From Woeseiaceae bacterium (GTDB lineage Bacteria; Pseudomonadota; Gammaproteobacteria; Steroidobacterales; Woeseiaceae), in assembly GCA_021773075.1 (NCBI GenBank), contig JAJFKT010000026.1, forward strand, positions 806,356 through 870,355: a DNA stretch of 64,000 nt, written 5' to 3'. Shown here in pieces: positions 34,058 to 43,530 of the stretch; within the stretch, counting starts at the first letter, position 1, and every line of letters begins with the position of its first letter. The notes beneath the pieces were generated by a model, which saw only the letters and a program-made list of their open reading frames with translations, searched no databases and was not told the origin of the DNA. Both the position numbers and the translations under genes were made by a program.

Positions 34058-36358
34058 TTAGAAGTCGATGCTGAACGACCCTGTTACCGTCATCGGTGCA
34101 CCGTAGAAAGCAGTGACATTGCCTTCCAGCCCAAGGGCCGGGAAGTTATAGCCGGCGACCTTGTACTCTTCGTCACCCAGATTCTTGCCGTGCAGTCCGA
34201 CACGCATGCGGCCGTCGTCATCTTCCCAAACTACGCTCAAGTTCCACAGCGTGAACGATTCCTGATCAAGAAGTGGAACCGGGAATTCGAACTGACTCGT
34301 GTCGTCTCGGTATGACGCAGAAGTTATTACGGCTATGTTGCCGCCTTGGCCAAACAAAGACATCGGTGTTTCAAAGGTCGCATTGCCACTGACGGTCAGG
34401 TCCGGCGTATTCTGAAAGACGGCCGAGTCCGAGACGTCGATATTGGCGGCATTGATAAACTCTTTGTACTCCGCATCCAGGGAGCCGATCGCCCAGCCAA
34501 ACGACCAGTTATCATTGGCTCGGAACAGCCCTTCGAACTCGATGCCCGGCAACTCTGCCTTGCCCGCGTTGGTTGTGACACCGGTAAAGGTATCGTTAAT
34601 GCCGTCGCCGTCGGTGTCGACGCCCACAGAGCCTGGAATTTGGACATTTTCATAGTCGGCAAAAAACACCGCCAGGCTTGTCGTCAGACGTCCATTAAGC
34701 AAACTGGATTTCAAACCGACTTCGTACGATTTAACCGTCTCTGGCTCGAACATCATGAAGTCGAAGATTTCCGCCGCAGTGACTGTTCCGTCATTATCAA
34801 GGTCAGGCGCGCCGGACGTCTGGGCGCGCGGGTCAAAGCTGCCGCCCTTAAACCCTTCACTGTAGGAAAAATACAAGTGTTGGCTATCGTTGGGTTGCCA
34901 GCTTGCCGATACGCGCGGTGAAAACTCGGTCCATTCCTCACTGCCATTGAAATCGGACGTTGTGGCGACCGCGACGCCGGTACCGCCGAAACGCGGCGAA
35001 ATACCACCGATGAAAGTCCTGCGCAGCACCTGCGATGTGCGTTCGTCCGTCGTGTATCGACCGCCGATCGAAAAGCTAACCGTGTCTGAAACGTCATAGG
35101 TGAAATCGGCAAAGACGGACCAGGTATCCGTATCAACGTCACCCAAAGTATTCGCATTCAGGCCCGGTGCGCCGACGGCAGGTAGCGCACCCAGCTGTGC
35201 AAGCACGACGTCGAATTCATTGAACGCGTTCGCGTCTAGAAAGTAGAGGCCGGCAACGCCGTTCCAGCGCTCGCCTGAATACAGAAACTGCAGTTCCTCA
35301 GACAACTGATCGTTGGTGTACAGCACTGGAACGTCAAGGTCATCGACCGCCAGACTATCGAAATCGATCGGTGACCAGGTTTCGTCATCGCGATACGCGA
35401 GCACGTTTTTGATCGTCCAGTTTTCATTGACGGTCCACTCAGCCAGCAAAGATGTGCCTTGAGCTTCCACGCTTTGCTTGGGAACGCTAAGTCCTGCTCT
35501 CGTATCAAATACGTCGGCGAGAATGGGCGCGCCAGAAATGGCGCCAACCTGCAGACGGTGACCCGCCTTCGGGTCCGAGCTGTCGTCGGTGTAATCGGAA
35601 GACAGGCGGAACATGAGATTGTCGGTGGCATCCCATTCAAGGCTAACGCGTGCACCCAGCACATCCTTGTTGTAATTCTCCCAGTTGCTCTGCACTAAAT
35701 TGTCGCCATAGCCGTCGCGGGTGAATTTGGCAATCGTGCCACCAATTCGGAAGGTGTCAGAGATGGCTGTTGAGGCTGTAAGTACGGCGTCAAGTTGATT
35801 GTAACTACCAACATTGATGCGGAAGTTCTTACGAGTTTCGTTCCCCAGTGGTCGAGTTACGTATTTGATTGCGCCGCCGATCGTGTTGCGACCATACAGA
35901 GTGCCTTGCGGGCCACGTAACACTTCGATTCGATCAACTTCATACAAGTCGAGAACTGCGGCATGCGGACGATTGAAGTAAATGTCGTCAACATAAAGAC
36001 CGACGCCTGACTCAAATCCGGCAACCGGGTCCTGTTGACCCACACCGCGAATGAAAGCGGTCAGCGTTGAATTGGTGCCGCGGGATACTTCCAGCGTCAC
36101 GTTCGGGCTCGACTGACCGATCTCGATAATATCGGCCGCGCCCATTCGCTCCAGATCCTCGCCAGAGATGACGGAAATCGAAAGCGGTACATCCTGAAGC
36201 GATTCCTCGCGACGCCGCGCGGTTACGGTGACCTCGTCGAATGTGGTCGCCTCAGCGCCTTGTGCAATGGCTTGTTGCGGTGCAAGAAACAGCGAAATCA
36301 GGCCGAGTGACAGGGCGACAGTCAGGCTGTAATAGGATGATCTTAAAAGAGTTTTCAT
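34058..36358 (-). CDS. TonB-dependent outer-membrane receptor
   Basis: 766 residues. Signal peptide, TonB-box-like DEVTVTARRREESLQDVP, plug with FIRGVGQQDPVAGFESGVGLYVDD and VEVLRGPQGTLYGRNTIGGAI, and a barrel ending SFSIDF (terminal Phe for BAM). This is the large group of receptors from marine and sphingomonad-like bacteria that take up complex organics rather than iron. Two TetR operators lie ~40-80 bp upstream, and the TetR gene is next. With hydrolases, ligase and symporter on the other side of TetR it probably imports the oligomer they process (inference). Confidence 0.93.
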   Translation of the reverse strand: MKTLLRSSYYSLTVALSLGLISLFLAPQQAIAQGAEATTFDEVTVTARRREESLQDVPLSISVISGEDLERMGAADIIEIGQSSPNVTLEVSRGTNSTLTAFIRGVGQQDPVAGFESGVGLYVDDIYFNRPHAAVLDLYEVDRIEVLRGPQGTLYGRNTIGGAIKYVTRPLGNETRKNFRINVGSYNQLDAVLTASTAISDTFRIGGTIAKFTRDGYGDNLVQSNWENYNKDVLGARVSLEWDATDNLMFRLSSDYTDDSSDPKAGHRLQVGAISGAPILADVFDTRAGLSVPKQSVEAQGTSLLAEWTVNENWTIKNVLAYRDDETWSPIDFDSLAVDDLDVPVLYTNDQLSEELQFLYSGERWNGVAGLYFLDANAFNEFDVVLAQLGALPAVGAPGLNANTLGDVDTDTWSVFADFTYDVSDTVSFSIGGRYTTDERTSQVLRRTFIGGISPRFGGTGVAVATTSDFNGSEEWTEFSPRVSASWQPNDSQHLYFSYSEGFKGGSFDPRAQTSGAPDLDNDGTVTAAEIFDFMMFEPETVKSYEVGLKSSLLNGRLTTSLAVFFADYENVQIPGSVGVDTDGDGINDTFTGVTTNAGKAELPGIEFEGLFRANDNWSFGWAIGSLDAEYKEFINAANIDVSDSAVFQNTPDLTVSGNATFETPMSLFGQGGNIAVITSASYRDDTSQFEFPVPLLDQESFTLWNLSVVWEDDDGRMRVGLHGKNLGDEEYKVAGYNFPALGLEGNVTAFYGAPMTVTGSFSIDF

Positions 36359-36399
36359 TTAAATCCCCCAGGATTCATGTGAGCACGCAGCTCAAGTAG

Positions 36400-36415
36400 T
36401 TCAACGAACGTTGAA
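36400..36415. promoter_or_regulatory. TetR operator 1
   Basis: Perfect 16-bp palindrome TTCAACGAACGTTGAA upstream of the TonB receptor gene, 26 bp from operator 2. Confidence 0.85.
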
Positions 36416-36425
36416 GGGAGATTAG

Positions 36426-36441
36426 TTCAACGATCGTTGAA
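36426..36441. promoter_or_regulatory. TetR operator 2
   Basis: Perfect palindrome TTCAACGATCGTTGAA, identical to the site at 37140. It lies between the TonB receptor start and the end of the TetR gene. Confidence 0.88.
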
Positions 36442-36453
36442 AAGCAACTCAGG

Positions 36454-37095
36454 TTATTTGCGACAGAGTCGCTCGAACCCGGCAGCGAGAAACTTCGGCA
36501 TACGTTCGACAACGCTCGCGAGGTCTGAGGAATGCACCGTGCCGCCGGACAGGTTATCGATTCGCCCGGTCTCGGCAAATGTCAGCGTGAGGGCACCGGA
36601 CAGGAAGTGGTAACTCCAATACAGATCGACGTCATCGCAGTTTGGAAGCGCTTTGCGCAAGGCTTCAACAAAGCGCATTACCAGGGGATCGAAGTATCGT
36701 GTCATGAGTTCGCCACCCCATTCGGGCGAGTTATTGATTTGCGCTATCAACTGAAAATAATGCTTCCACTCCTCATGCTCGTTAGCCAATAAATCGAGAA
36801 GAGGGTGCGTAAAGGCATCGATGATTTCCTCGACAGTTGGGGCGTCATCCGGATGGCGTTCTTCGACAGCCTCAAGCGCTTTCAAACGTATGTCATTGAG
36901 AATTTCGACCCGACGCAACATGACTTGATCGAACAAATCGCGTTTTGATTTGAAATGATAATAAGCCAGCGAAACGTCGGCCTCCGCCTTCGACATGATC
37001 TGTCGAACAGAGACACCTTCGTGGCCTTTCTGCGCGAACAATTCCTCAGCCGCATCAAGGATCCGGTCACGCGTCTTTTGATTGTCTTTTTTCAT
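36454..37095 (-). CDS. TetR family transcriptional repressor
   Basis: 213 residues from the ATG at 37095; a TTG at 37125 would add ten residues but overlaps an operator half-site. The N-terminal HTH domain (TRDRILDAAEELFAQKG, VSVRQIMSKAEADVSLAYYHFKSKRDLF) is typical, and the C-terminal domain with LNDIRLKALEAVEERHPDD resembles CecR-like regulators. Four copies of a 16-bp palindrome flank the gene, two on each side. This indicates control of the TonB receptor, of itself and of the rightward ligase operon. The inducer is likely an acid or acyl-CoA from the imported compound (inference). Confidence 0.95.
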   Translation of the reverse strand: MKKDNQKTRDRILDAAEELFAQKGHEGVSVRQIMSKAEADVSLAYYHFKSKRDLFDQVMLRRVEILNDIRLKALEAVEERHPDDAPTVEEIIDAFTHPLLDLLANEHEEWKHYFQLIAQINNSPEWGGELMTRYFDPLVMRFVEALRKALPNCDDVDLYWSYHFLSGALTLTFAETGRIDNLSGGTVHSSDLASVVERMPKFLAAGFERLCRK

Positions 37096-37117
37096 AGCGT
37101 TGTCACCATATTTGAAA

Positions 37118-37133
37118 TTCAACACTCGTTCAA
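37118..37133. promoter_or_regulatory. Degenerate TetR operator
   Basis: TTCAACACTCGTTCAA matches operator 37140 at 13 of 16 positions and is centred 22 bp from it, about two helical turns. Both lie upstream of tetR. Confidence 0.5.
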
Positions 37134-37139
37134 CTAGTA

Positions 37140-37155
37140 TTCAACGATCGTTGAA
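37140..37155. promoter_or_regulatory. TetR operator 3
   Basis: Perfect palindrome TTCAACGATCGTTGAA in the divergent promoter region between tetR and the acyl-CoA ligase gene. Confidence 0.88.
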
Positions 37156-37208
37156 ATTCTGCAGCCGCGCTGTATCGCGTTGGCAGCAAGGGACAGGGAG
37201 TTGAAGCA

Positions 37209-38768
37209 ATGGCGTGGTTTTCGCCAAGAGCATTATTAATTCCGGACATTATGGCCATAAACGAGGCATCGTGCCCAAGCAAAGATGCTGTCGTTGACGG
37301 CGATAAGGTCGTTAGCTGGGCTGACTTCGGAGCCGGAACTGTGCGCCTGGCGAATGTGCTGCACGAGCTTGGTCTTGTGCATGGCGACCGGGTGGTGGTC
37401 CTCATGAGCAACAGCTACGAAATGATTGAGACCATGTTTGGCGTTATTCGTGGTGGTTATTGTGCCGTGCCACTTAACTGCGCAATCACCGACGACGCTG
37501 TAGCCGGAATGATTGCCAATTCTGATGCGAAAGCGGTCATTGCGTCCGGTGAGCATATAGGGCGCATCGAAGCCATTCGCGATCGTCTTGGCGAAGAAAT
37601 TGGCTCACGGTTCATCGGCGTAATGCCAGTCGAAAAAGCTTGGCACGATTATCACGAGCTGCGTTGCGCCGCGAGCACAGAGCGACGCGACATTAAGATC
37701 GACCCCGGTGATGAGTGCAATATCATCTACAGCTCAGGCACCACAGGGTTGCCAAAAGGCATTGTTCACGATCACGCTTGCCGTGAGGCATGGGGATCGG
37801 ATATGGCGGTTGCGCTGCGGTATCACTCGGGCGCACGGACCTTGTGTAACCTCGGACTGTTTTCGAATATCAGTTGGGTCGCGATGCTGGCCACAATATT
37901 TTGCGGCGGCACGCTGGTGGTGCAACGTCGTTTCGACGTGGCAGGCTGTCTCGAACTTATTCAGCGCGAGCGAATCACTCACACCGTGATGGTGCCGTTG
38001 CAATTCCAGAAGATACTCGAGCATGAGCAATTTGATAACTACGATCTCTCGAGTCTGGACGCCTACATGTGTTGTGGTTCACCGCTTGCAGTAGCGATCA
38101 AACAAGACATTGTCGCGCGGATTCCCGGTGCCTTCATCGAACTTTACGGTCTGACGGAAGGGCTCGTAACTATTCTTGGCCCCGAAGAAATGCTCGACAA
38201 AGTCGAATCGGTTGGTCGTGCCTGCCCAGGACAGTTCCTTGCGGTTGTCGACGACGAAGACAATCAGCTGCCGATTGGTGAAGCGGGTGAAATTGTGGGT
38301 TCCAGTCGCTTCGTGATGGCCGGTTATCACGCTAACCCGGAAGCCGACAGAGAGTCGACGTGGGTACATCCTAATGGTGAGAAATGGCTGCGCACGGGTG
38401 ACATAGGAAAATTTGATAGCGATGGATTCCTGTATTTAGTTGACCGCAAGAAAGACATGATTTTGTCTGGTGGGCAAAATATATATCCGGCGGACATCGA
38501 AGCGACGATTGTCGAGCACCGCTCGGTTCATGAGGTCGCGGTGGTTGGCGTCGCGAGCAAAAAATGGGGCGAGACGCCGCTGGCGGTGGTTGTATTGGTG
38601 GATGGCGGTAAGATTGACGCTGAGGACTTAACGGCGTGGGCGAATAGTCGTCTGGGCAAACAGCAGCGAATTGCTGCAACGGTTATTGTTGACCAGCTGC
38701 CGCGTAACCCCAACGGCAAAGTACTGAAACGCGAGTTGCGCAAGCATTTCATTGATCTTGAGTTTTGA
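37209..38768 (+). CDS. Acyl-CoA synthetase (AMP-forming ligase)
   Basis: 519 residues. Motifs in order: P-loop IIYSSGTTGLPKG near residue 180, YGLTEG, GDIGKFDSDGFLYLVDRKKDMILSGGQNIYP, and catalytic Lys in NPNGKVLKREL. It forms an acyl-CoA from a carboxylic acid, ATP and CoA in the cytoplasm; substrate class (short/medium or hydroxy acid) is not readable. It is the first gene of a rightward run with an alpha/beta hydrolase, a PHB-depolymerase-like lipoprotein and a symporter. A TetR operator sits ~55-70 bp upstream of its start, so it is probably induced together with the TonB receptor. Confidence 0.93.
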   Translation: MAWFSPRALLIPDIMAINEASCPSKDAVVDGDKVVSWADFGAGTVRLANVLHELGLVHGDRVVVLMSNSYEMIETMFGVIRGGYCAVPLNCAITDDAVAGMIANSDAKAVIASGEHIGRIEAIRDRLGEEIGSRFIGVMPVEKAWHDYHELRCAASTERRDIKIDPGDECNIIYSSGTTGLPKGIVHDHACREAWGSDMAVALRYHSGARTLCNLGLFSNISWVAMLATIFCGGTLVVQRRFDVAGCLELIQRERITHTVMVPLQFQKILEHEQFDNYDLSSLDAYMCCGSPLAVAIKQDIVARIPGAFIELYGLTEGLVTILGPEEMLDKVESVGRACPGQFLAVVDDEDNQLPIGEAGEIVGSSRFVMAGYHANPEADRESTWVHPNGEKWLRTGDIGKFDSDGFLYLVDRKKDMILSGGQNIYPADIEATIVEHRSVHEVAVVGVASKKWGETPLAVVVLVDGGKIDAEDLTAWANSRLGKQQRIAATVIVDQLPRNPNGKVLKRELRKHFIDLEF

Positions 38769-38781
38769 GGGTTCAGAATTG

Positions 38782-39630
38782 ATGACGAGCGAACAGTTTT
38801 TCCAAAGCCATGATGGCTTACGCATCCACTTCCGAGTGTATGGAGAGGAAGGCGATGCCGTGCCGGTGATTTGTTTGCCGGGACTAACTCGCAACAGTCG
38901 TGATTTTGATGAGCTAGCGAACTACCTCTCGGGAACGCGTCGCGTGATCACAATCGATTTTCGCGGTCGCGGGTTTTCGGACTATGACGAAAACTGGGAG
39001 AACTATCACCCGCTGACCTATGTTGCTGATGTTTGGACCTTACTCGATTTGCTCGGCATCAAACAGATCGTCGTTGTGGGAACGTCTCTCGGTGGTTTGT
39101 GCGCGATGCTGATGGCCGCACAACAGCCCAATCGACTTGCGGGCGTTGTAATGAATGACATCGGTCCTGAAATTCATCCGGCAGGCCTCGCCAGAATCCA
39201 GGAATACACGGGGCGTTCGAAACCCGTAACGAACTGGCAGGAAGCGGCGGAGCAAACCAGGGAAATCTACGGAGAGTGGTTGCCTGGACTGAGCGATGAG
39301 CAAATCGCGAATCTGGCACGACGTGCGTTTCGGGAAATCGAGAGTGATGTGCCGCGGCTGGACTACGACCTCAATATTGGCCGAGCTGTGCGCGAGATTG
39401 GGCCGCAGAAAGGTGATCCCTGGGCGATTTTTTCGGCGCTGAAGAGTACGCCAACAACCGTTTTGTGGGGGCAAATGTCGGACATTCTAAGCGAGGATAT
39501 TGTTGCCAGGATGTGTGCGGCGAAGCCAGATCTTGAAGTGGTTCCTGTTGCGAATCGCGGCCACGTGCCATTGCTTGACGAGGCAGAGTGTCTGTCAGGA
39601 ATCGACGCGATTTTGGAAAAAGTCGGATGA
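38782..39630 (+). CDS. Alpha/beta hydrolase
   Basis: 282 residues from ATG 38782; an earlier TTG lies inside the ligase gene. Nucleophile Ser is in VVVGTSLGGLC, the oxyanion region is LPGLTRNSRDFDELA, and the catalytic His is in NRGHVPLLDE. Asp is probably near WGQMSDILSED. No signal peptide, so cytoplasmic. It likely cleaves an ester or a lactone from the imported compound. The ATGATG overlap with the next gene shows coupling. Confidence 0.93.
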   Translation: MTSEQFFQSHDGLRIHFRVYGEEGDAVPVICLPGLTRNSRDFDELANYLSGTRRVITIDFRGRGFSDYDENWENYHPLTYVADVWTLLDLLGIKQIVVVGTSLGGLCAMLMAAQQPNRLAGVVMNDIGPEIHPAGLARIQEYTGRSKPVTNWQEAAEQTREIYGEWLPGLSDEQIANLARRAFREIESDVPRLDYDLNIGRAVREIGPQKGDPWAIFSALKSTPTTVLWGQMSDILSEDIVARMCAAKPDLEVVPVANRGHVPLLDEAECLSGIDAILEKVG

Positions 39631-40619
39631 TGCGTCGATGCTTGCCGTTGCTGCTCATCTTGCTGCTTGGCTGCGGCGAAAAGCCGCATACCCCAAGTGT
39701 CGAGCTTGCCAATTTCAAAATCGACCCTGATCGAATCAGCGTGTCGGGCGTGTCTTCCGGCGCCTACATGGCGGGCCAATTGCATCTCGCGCATTCATCG
39801 GTTTTTGGCGGACTTGGGATTGTCGCCGGGGGACCGTACTACTGCGCGATGGGCGAGCTGTCGCGTGCGCTGGGTCCGTGTATGAAAGGCGGCAATGTTG
39901 GTCTGGATGCGCTACTCGCTAATGCTCACAATGCAGCCGCGTCGGGCGAGATCGACGATCTGGCGAATGTGCGGGATGACGCTGTCTGGGTTTTTCATGG
40001 GACCTTGGATGCCGTCGTTGCCGAGAAATCAGCGGAACAAGCTACAACTTTTTATCAGCAACTGATTTCAGCTGACGCGGTGACCTACATTCACGATGTG
40101 GAGACTGTGCATGGCTTGCCAACGCTTGCAACAGGTTCGGCCTGCGGTACATTCGCGGCGCCGTTCCTGAATGCCTGCGACTATGACGCGGCGGGCGAAA
40201 TTCTCAATGCGCTACATGGCGAGTTGCAACAGCGATCGTCTGCCGATGGCAGCTTAGTGGAGGTCGTCCAGCCGGGATTCGAGAAGGCGAGCATGCTTCC
40301 ACACGCATTATTGTACGTGCCAGCATCATGCGAGGAGGGCGCGGCCTGCGGCATTCATGTTGCCTTACACGGTTGTTCTCAGTCGTCTGAATTTGTTGGT
40401 GAATCATTTGCCGCTGGCGCTGGATATAACGAATGGGCTAATAGCAATCAGCTGCTAATTCTTTATCCCCAGGTCGAAAGCAGCAAATTGGCGCCAATGA
40501 ATCCCTACGGTTGCTGGGATTGGTGGGGCTATAGCAACACGGAGTATGCGACCAAAAATGGGCCGCAGATTGGTGTGATCAAGGCGACGCTGGATTCGCT
40601 CGCGGGATTCACACTGTAG
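39627..40619 (+). CDS. PHB depolymerase/esterase-like lipoprotein
   Basis: 330 residues from ATG 39627. A lipoprotein signal ends LLLGCGEK. The catalytic Ser lies in SGVSSGAYMAGQ, the Asp region in FHGTLDAVV and the His in HGLP or ALHGCSQ. The segment CWDWWGYSNTEYATKNGPQ is typical of extracellular poly(3-hydroxybutyrate) depolymerase-family esterases. It would hydrolyse a polyester or oligoester at the cell envelope. Start overlaps the previous stop (ATGA). Chain-end specificity and polymer cannot be read; PHA, cutin-like or other hydroxyacid oligomers are possible. Confidence 0.85.
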   Translation: MMRRCLPLLLILLLGCGEKPHTPSVELANFKIDPDRISVSGVSSGAYMAGQLHLAHSSVFGGLGIVAGGPYYCAMGELSRALGPCMKGGNVGLDALLANAHNAAASGEIDDLANVRDDAVWVFHGTLDAVVAEKSAEQATTFYQQLISADAVTYIHDVETVHGLPTLATGSACGTFAAPFLNACDYDAAGEILNALHGELQQRSSADGSLVEVVQPGFEKASMLPHALLYVPASCEEGAACGIHVALHGCSQSSEFVGESFAAGAGYNEWANSNQLLILYPQVESSKLAPMNPYGCWDWWGYSNTEYATKNGPQIGVIKATLDSLAGFTL

Positions 40620-42118
40620 TGCTCGCCTGGAGCTTGTTCGCCGCCTATCTGGTCGGAACTGCTTGGCTGGGTTGGCTTGGCTTTCGTAGAACCACTGGAT
40701 TCGGTTCGTTCGCCGTCGGTGATCGTGATATGAATCCCGTTGTTGTGGGCATCATTCTGGCGGCAAGCGTTTCGTCGGCTTCTACCTTTATCATCAACCC
40801 CGGTTTTATCTACGTTGACGGTTTCAGCGCCTACTTTCATTTCGTGATTGCAGTCGCGATTAGTTTCATCACAATGCTGGCTGTGTTGTCGTTTCGCTTC
40901 CGGAGAATAGGTGCGGAGCACGGTGCGCTCACAATTCCGGACTGGATCGGAAAGCGCTTCGGATCACGAAAATTTGCGCTCTTCTTTTCGATTTTGAATC
41001 TGTTGTCGTTCGCGTTTGTCGTTCTGTTAGTTGGCGGCATCTCGATTGTTATGCAGTCGTTGCTGGGCATTTCAAATACAGCAGCACTGTTGATTACGCT
41101 TACTTTCGTCACCGGCTATGTCTTCATTGGAGGCACCTATGCACATGTGCTTACGAACATGCTGCAAGGAAGTCTAATGATCATTGTGACTTTGCTGGTG
41201 CTGGCGTCATGTGTATGGGTTGCTTATCAGCAGCCCGGCTCAACCATCGATGCATTGCGGGCAATAGATGCGAATCTCGTTGCGCCGGTTAATGAGAACG
41301 GCAAGCTATTCAATAATGTATTTTCAATTTACGTATCAGGCTTCGTGGTTGGTGCCATTCTAGTCTGCCAGCCGCACATCTTGACGAAAGCACTGTACGT
41401 CAAAGACGACCGCGCTGTGAAACGCTACCTGATCGTTTTCGCGATCGTTTTCATTTTGTTCCAGCTGCTTGGGACGGTTGGTTTTTTTGCACATCTGACC
41501 GTTCCGGATGAAGCAATGCTGGATGCGGCAAGTGGTCAGTTTCGCCAGGATCTGGTCATGACGATGTACCTGAAGGCGATTTTCCCGGAAGCGATGTTTA
41601 CTTTCGTTAGCATCGTCTTGTTAGCGGCGGCGATGTCGACGCTGGATGGGTTGCTGGTTTCGATCTCAACGATAACTGCAAATGATCTGGTGCTAAATGT
41701 TATTGGTCAACGACGTCGCGAGGTGCTCAGCGACGAGCAACAAATGGCGTTCGCGTTAAAAGTCAGCCACGTGGTGCTTATCGTCATCGCAGTCGCAGCA
41801 TTCCTGATCAATCTGCAACCGCCCAAATTGCTTGGGATATTCGGTCAAACCGGCGTGTACGGATTGACGGCAGCGACGGCAGTGCCACTTCTACTGGGCG
41901 TTTCGTTCCGTCGCGTTCCAACGTCGCTTGCCTGGATGGGCGCGATCGCAGCGCTAGTCATTCATTTCGGATTATTCTTCAACGGAGAAAGTCTGTTCCC
42001 GCATTCGAAATTGACCTTTTCAAATCCCGGCGTGACCGCGGCGATCGCCGCAATGATTACGATTCCGACGACGGCATTATTCGCCGCATACATAAATCGT
42101 GGTCGAAAATCGTCATAG
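40619..42118 (+). CDS. Sodium:solute symporter (SSS family)
   Basis: 499 residues from a GTG that overlaps the previous stop codon (TAGTG). About 13 hydrophobic segments follow the LeuT-fold SSS pattern, with ASVSSASTFIINPGFIYVDG near residue 45 and AAAMSTLDGLLVSISTITANDL around 345, where Na+ binding residues lie in the family. Members move proline, pantothenate, acetate, lactate or sugars with Na+. Being last in the ligase-hydrolase operon it probably takes up the monomeric acid released by the lipoprotein esterase (inference). Confidence 0.92.
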   Translation: MLAWSLFAAYLVGTAWLGWLGFRRTTGFGSFAVGDRDMNPVVVGIILAASVSSASTFIINPGFIYVDGFSAYFHFVIAVAISFITMLAVLSFRFRRIGAEHGALTIPDWIGKRFGSRKFALFFSILNLLSFAFVVLLVGGISIVMQSLLGISNTAALLITLTFVTGYVFIGGTYAHVLTNMLQGSLMIIVTLLVLASCVWVAYQQPGSTIDALRAIDANLVAPVNENGKLFNNVFSIYVSGFVVGAILVCQPHILTKALYVKDDRAVKRYLIVFAIVFILFQLLGTVGFFAHLTVPDEAMLDAASGQFRQDLVMTMYLKAIFPEAMFTFVSIVLLAAAMSTLDGLLVSISTITANDLVLNVIGQRRREVLSDEQQMAFALKVSHVVLIVIAVAAFLINLQPPKLLGIFGQTGVYGLTAATAVPLLLGVSFRRVPTSLAWMGAIAALVIHFGLFFNGESLFPHSKLTFSNPGVTAAIAAMITIPTTALFAAYINRGRKSS

Positions 42119-42138
42119 TCGATGATGCCGCGCAGAAC

Positions 42139-43491
42139 TTAACGCGTCTTAAACGTGTCCGGATTCAGGTCGTGGCGCGCAAGGAGCTTGTAGAAATCAG
42201 TTCGGTTACGTTTTGCGAGGCGTGCTGCCTGGCTGACGTTGCCCATCGTAATCTGCAGGATTTGCGACAGGTAATTACGCGTGAACTCGTCGCGGGCGTC
42301 CGTGAACGATGCCAGCTTGCCAGCGTGTTCCCCAAGCGACTGCTGCACGAGTTCTCCACTGATGACGGGCGATCTCGACAACGCCACGTTTTGACGTACG
42401 ACGTTATAGAGCTGACGAATATTGCCTGGCCACTCTGCCGTAACAAGCATCTCGACAGCCTCGGGCGCGTAGACCTTTCTTTCCTGATCCGATTCATGAG
42501 AAATTTGTTGCAGGAAATGTGCGACCAGAAGCGGAATATCCTCGCGACGATCATCGAGTGTCGGCAATTTGATGTTGACGACATTTAGCCGGTAGTAAAG
42601 ATCTTCACGGAAACGACCGTGTCCCATGAGTTCCTGCAGGTCTCTGTGCGTTGCCGATATTACGCGAACATCAATCTGTTTCGCATCGGTGCTTCCCACC
42701 GGTCGCACCTGGCTTTCCTGCAACACGCGCAGCAACTTGACCTGCAGACGCATTGGCATATCGCCAATCTCGTCGAGCATCAGGGTGCCGCCTTCGGCGG
42801 ATTGAAACAGACCTTCATGACTACGTGTCGCGCCCGTGAAAGCACCTTTTTCGTGGCCGAACAATTCCGACTCGAGCAGGTTTTCTGCCATCGCACTGCA
42901 ATTGATCGCAACAAAGGGTTTGTTGCGACGATCACTCGCCTGATGAATGGCTTGAGCCAGTAGTTCCTTGCCCGTGCCGCTTTCGCCGGTGATAAGAACG
43001 CGAGCGTCGGTTGCCGCAACCATTTTGGTTTGCTGCATCACCTCTTTCATTGCCGGATTGCGAGTGATGATCTCCGCTGCCCAGTCGTCTTGAACCTCCA
43101 CCGTGCCGGAGACTTTCAAGGCACGTTCGACCAGCGACATCAGTTCGTCTTTGTCGATCGGTTTTGTCAGGAATCCAAACGCACCGTGCTGCGTGGCTGT
43201 CACGGCATCCGGAATTGTGCCGTGTGCAGTTATGATGACAACGCGCAGACCGGGCGAACGAGTCTGCAATTCCCGGAGCAGCCCGATGCCATCCATCTTA
43301 TCCATGCGCAGGTCCGTGATGACCAGATCAGGACTGAAGCGGTTCAGTACCGCTAATGCGTTGTGTGCCGATTCGACGGCCTCGACCTCGTAACCTTCGG
43401 CCCTCAGCCGGATGCTTAACAGGCGCAATAATCCGGGGTCGTCATCGACGAGCAGGATCTTGCCATCAGCTTGAGATTGTTTGTTAGCCAT
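42139..43491 (-). CDS. glrR: Sigma-54-dependent response regulator GlrR (QseF)
   Basis: 450 residues. Receiver domain KILLVDDDPGLLRLLSIRL with phospho-Asp in LVITDLRMDKMDG. AAA+ domain with GESGTGKELL and a canonical GAFTGA loop. C-terminal Fis-type HTH (GNVSQAARLAKRNRTDFYKLL). It activates sigma-54 promoters after phosphorylation by GlrK. In enterics its targets include the glmY sRNA and rpoE; none can be assigned here. It is the last gene of a leftward galE-glrK-qseG-glrR run. Confidence 0.93.
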   Translation of the reverse strand: MANKQSQADGKILLVDDDPGLLRLLSIRLRAEGYEVEAVESAHNALAVLNRFSPDLVITDLRMDKMDGIGLLRELQTRSPGLRVVIITAHGTIPDAVTATQHGAFGFLTKPIDKDELMSLVERALKVSGTVEVQDDWAAEIITRNPAMKEVMQQTKMVAATDARVLITGESGTGKELLAQAIHQASDRRNKPFVAINCSAMAENLLESELFGHEKGAFTGATRSHEGLFQSAEGGTLMLDEIGDMPMRLQVKLLRVLQESQVRPVGSTDAKQIDVRVISATHRDLQELMGHGRFREDLYYRLNVVNIKLPTLDDRREDIPLLVAHFLQQISHESDQERKVYAPEAVEMLVTAEWPGNIRQLYNVVRQNVALSRSPVISGELVQQSLGEHAGKLASFTDARDEFTRNYLSQILQITMGNVSQAARLAKRNRTDFYKLLARHDLNPDTFKTR

Positions 43492-43530
43492 TTTTGTCGC
43501 ACGGATTTGGAAATATCCGCACAGATTAGA

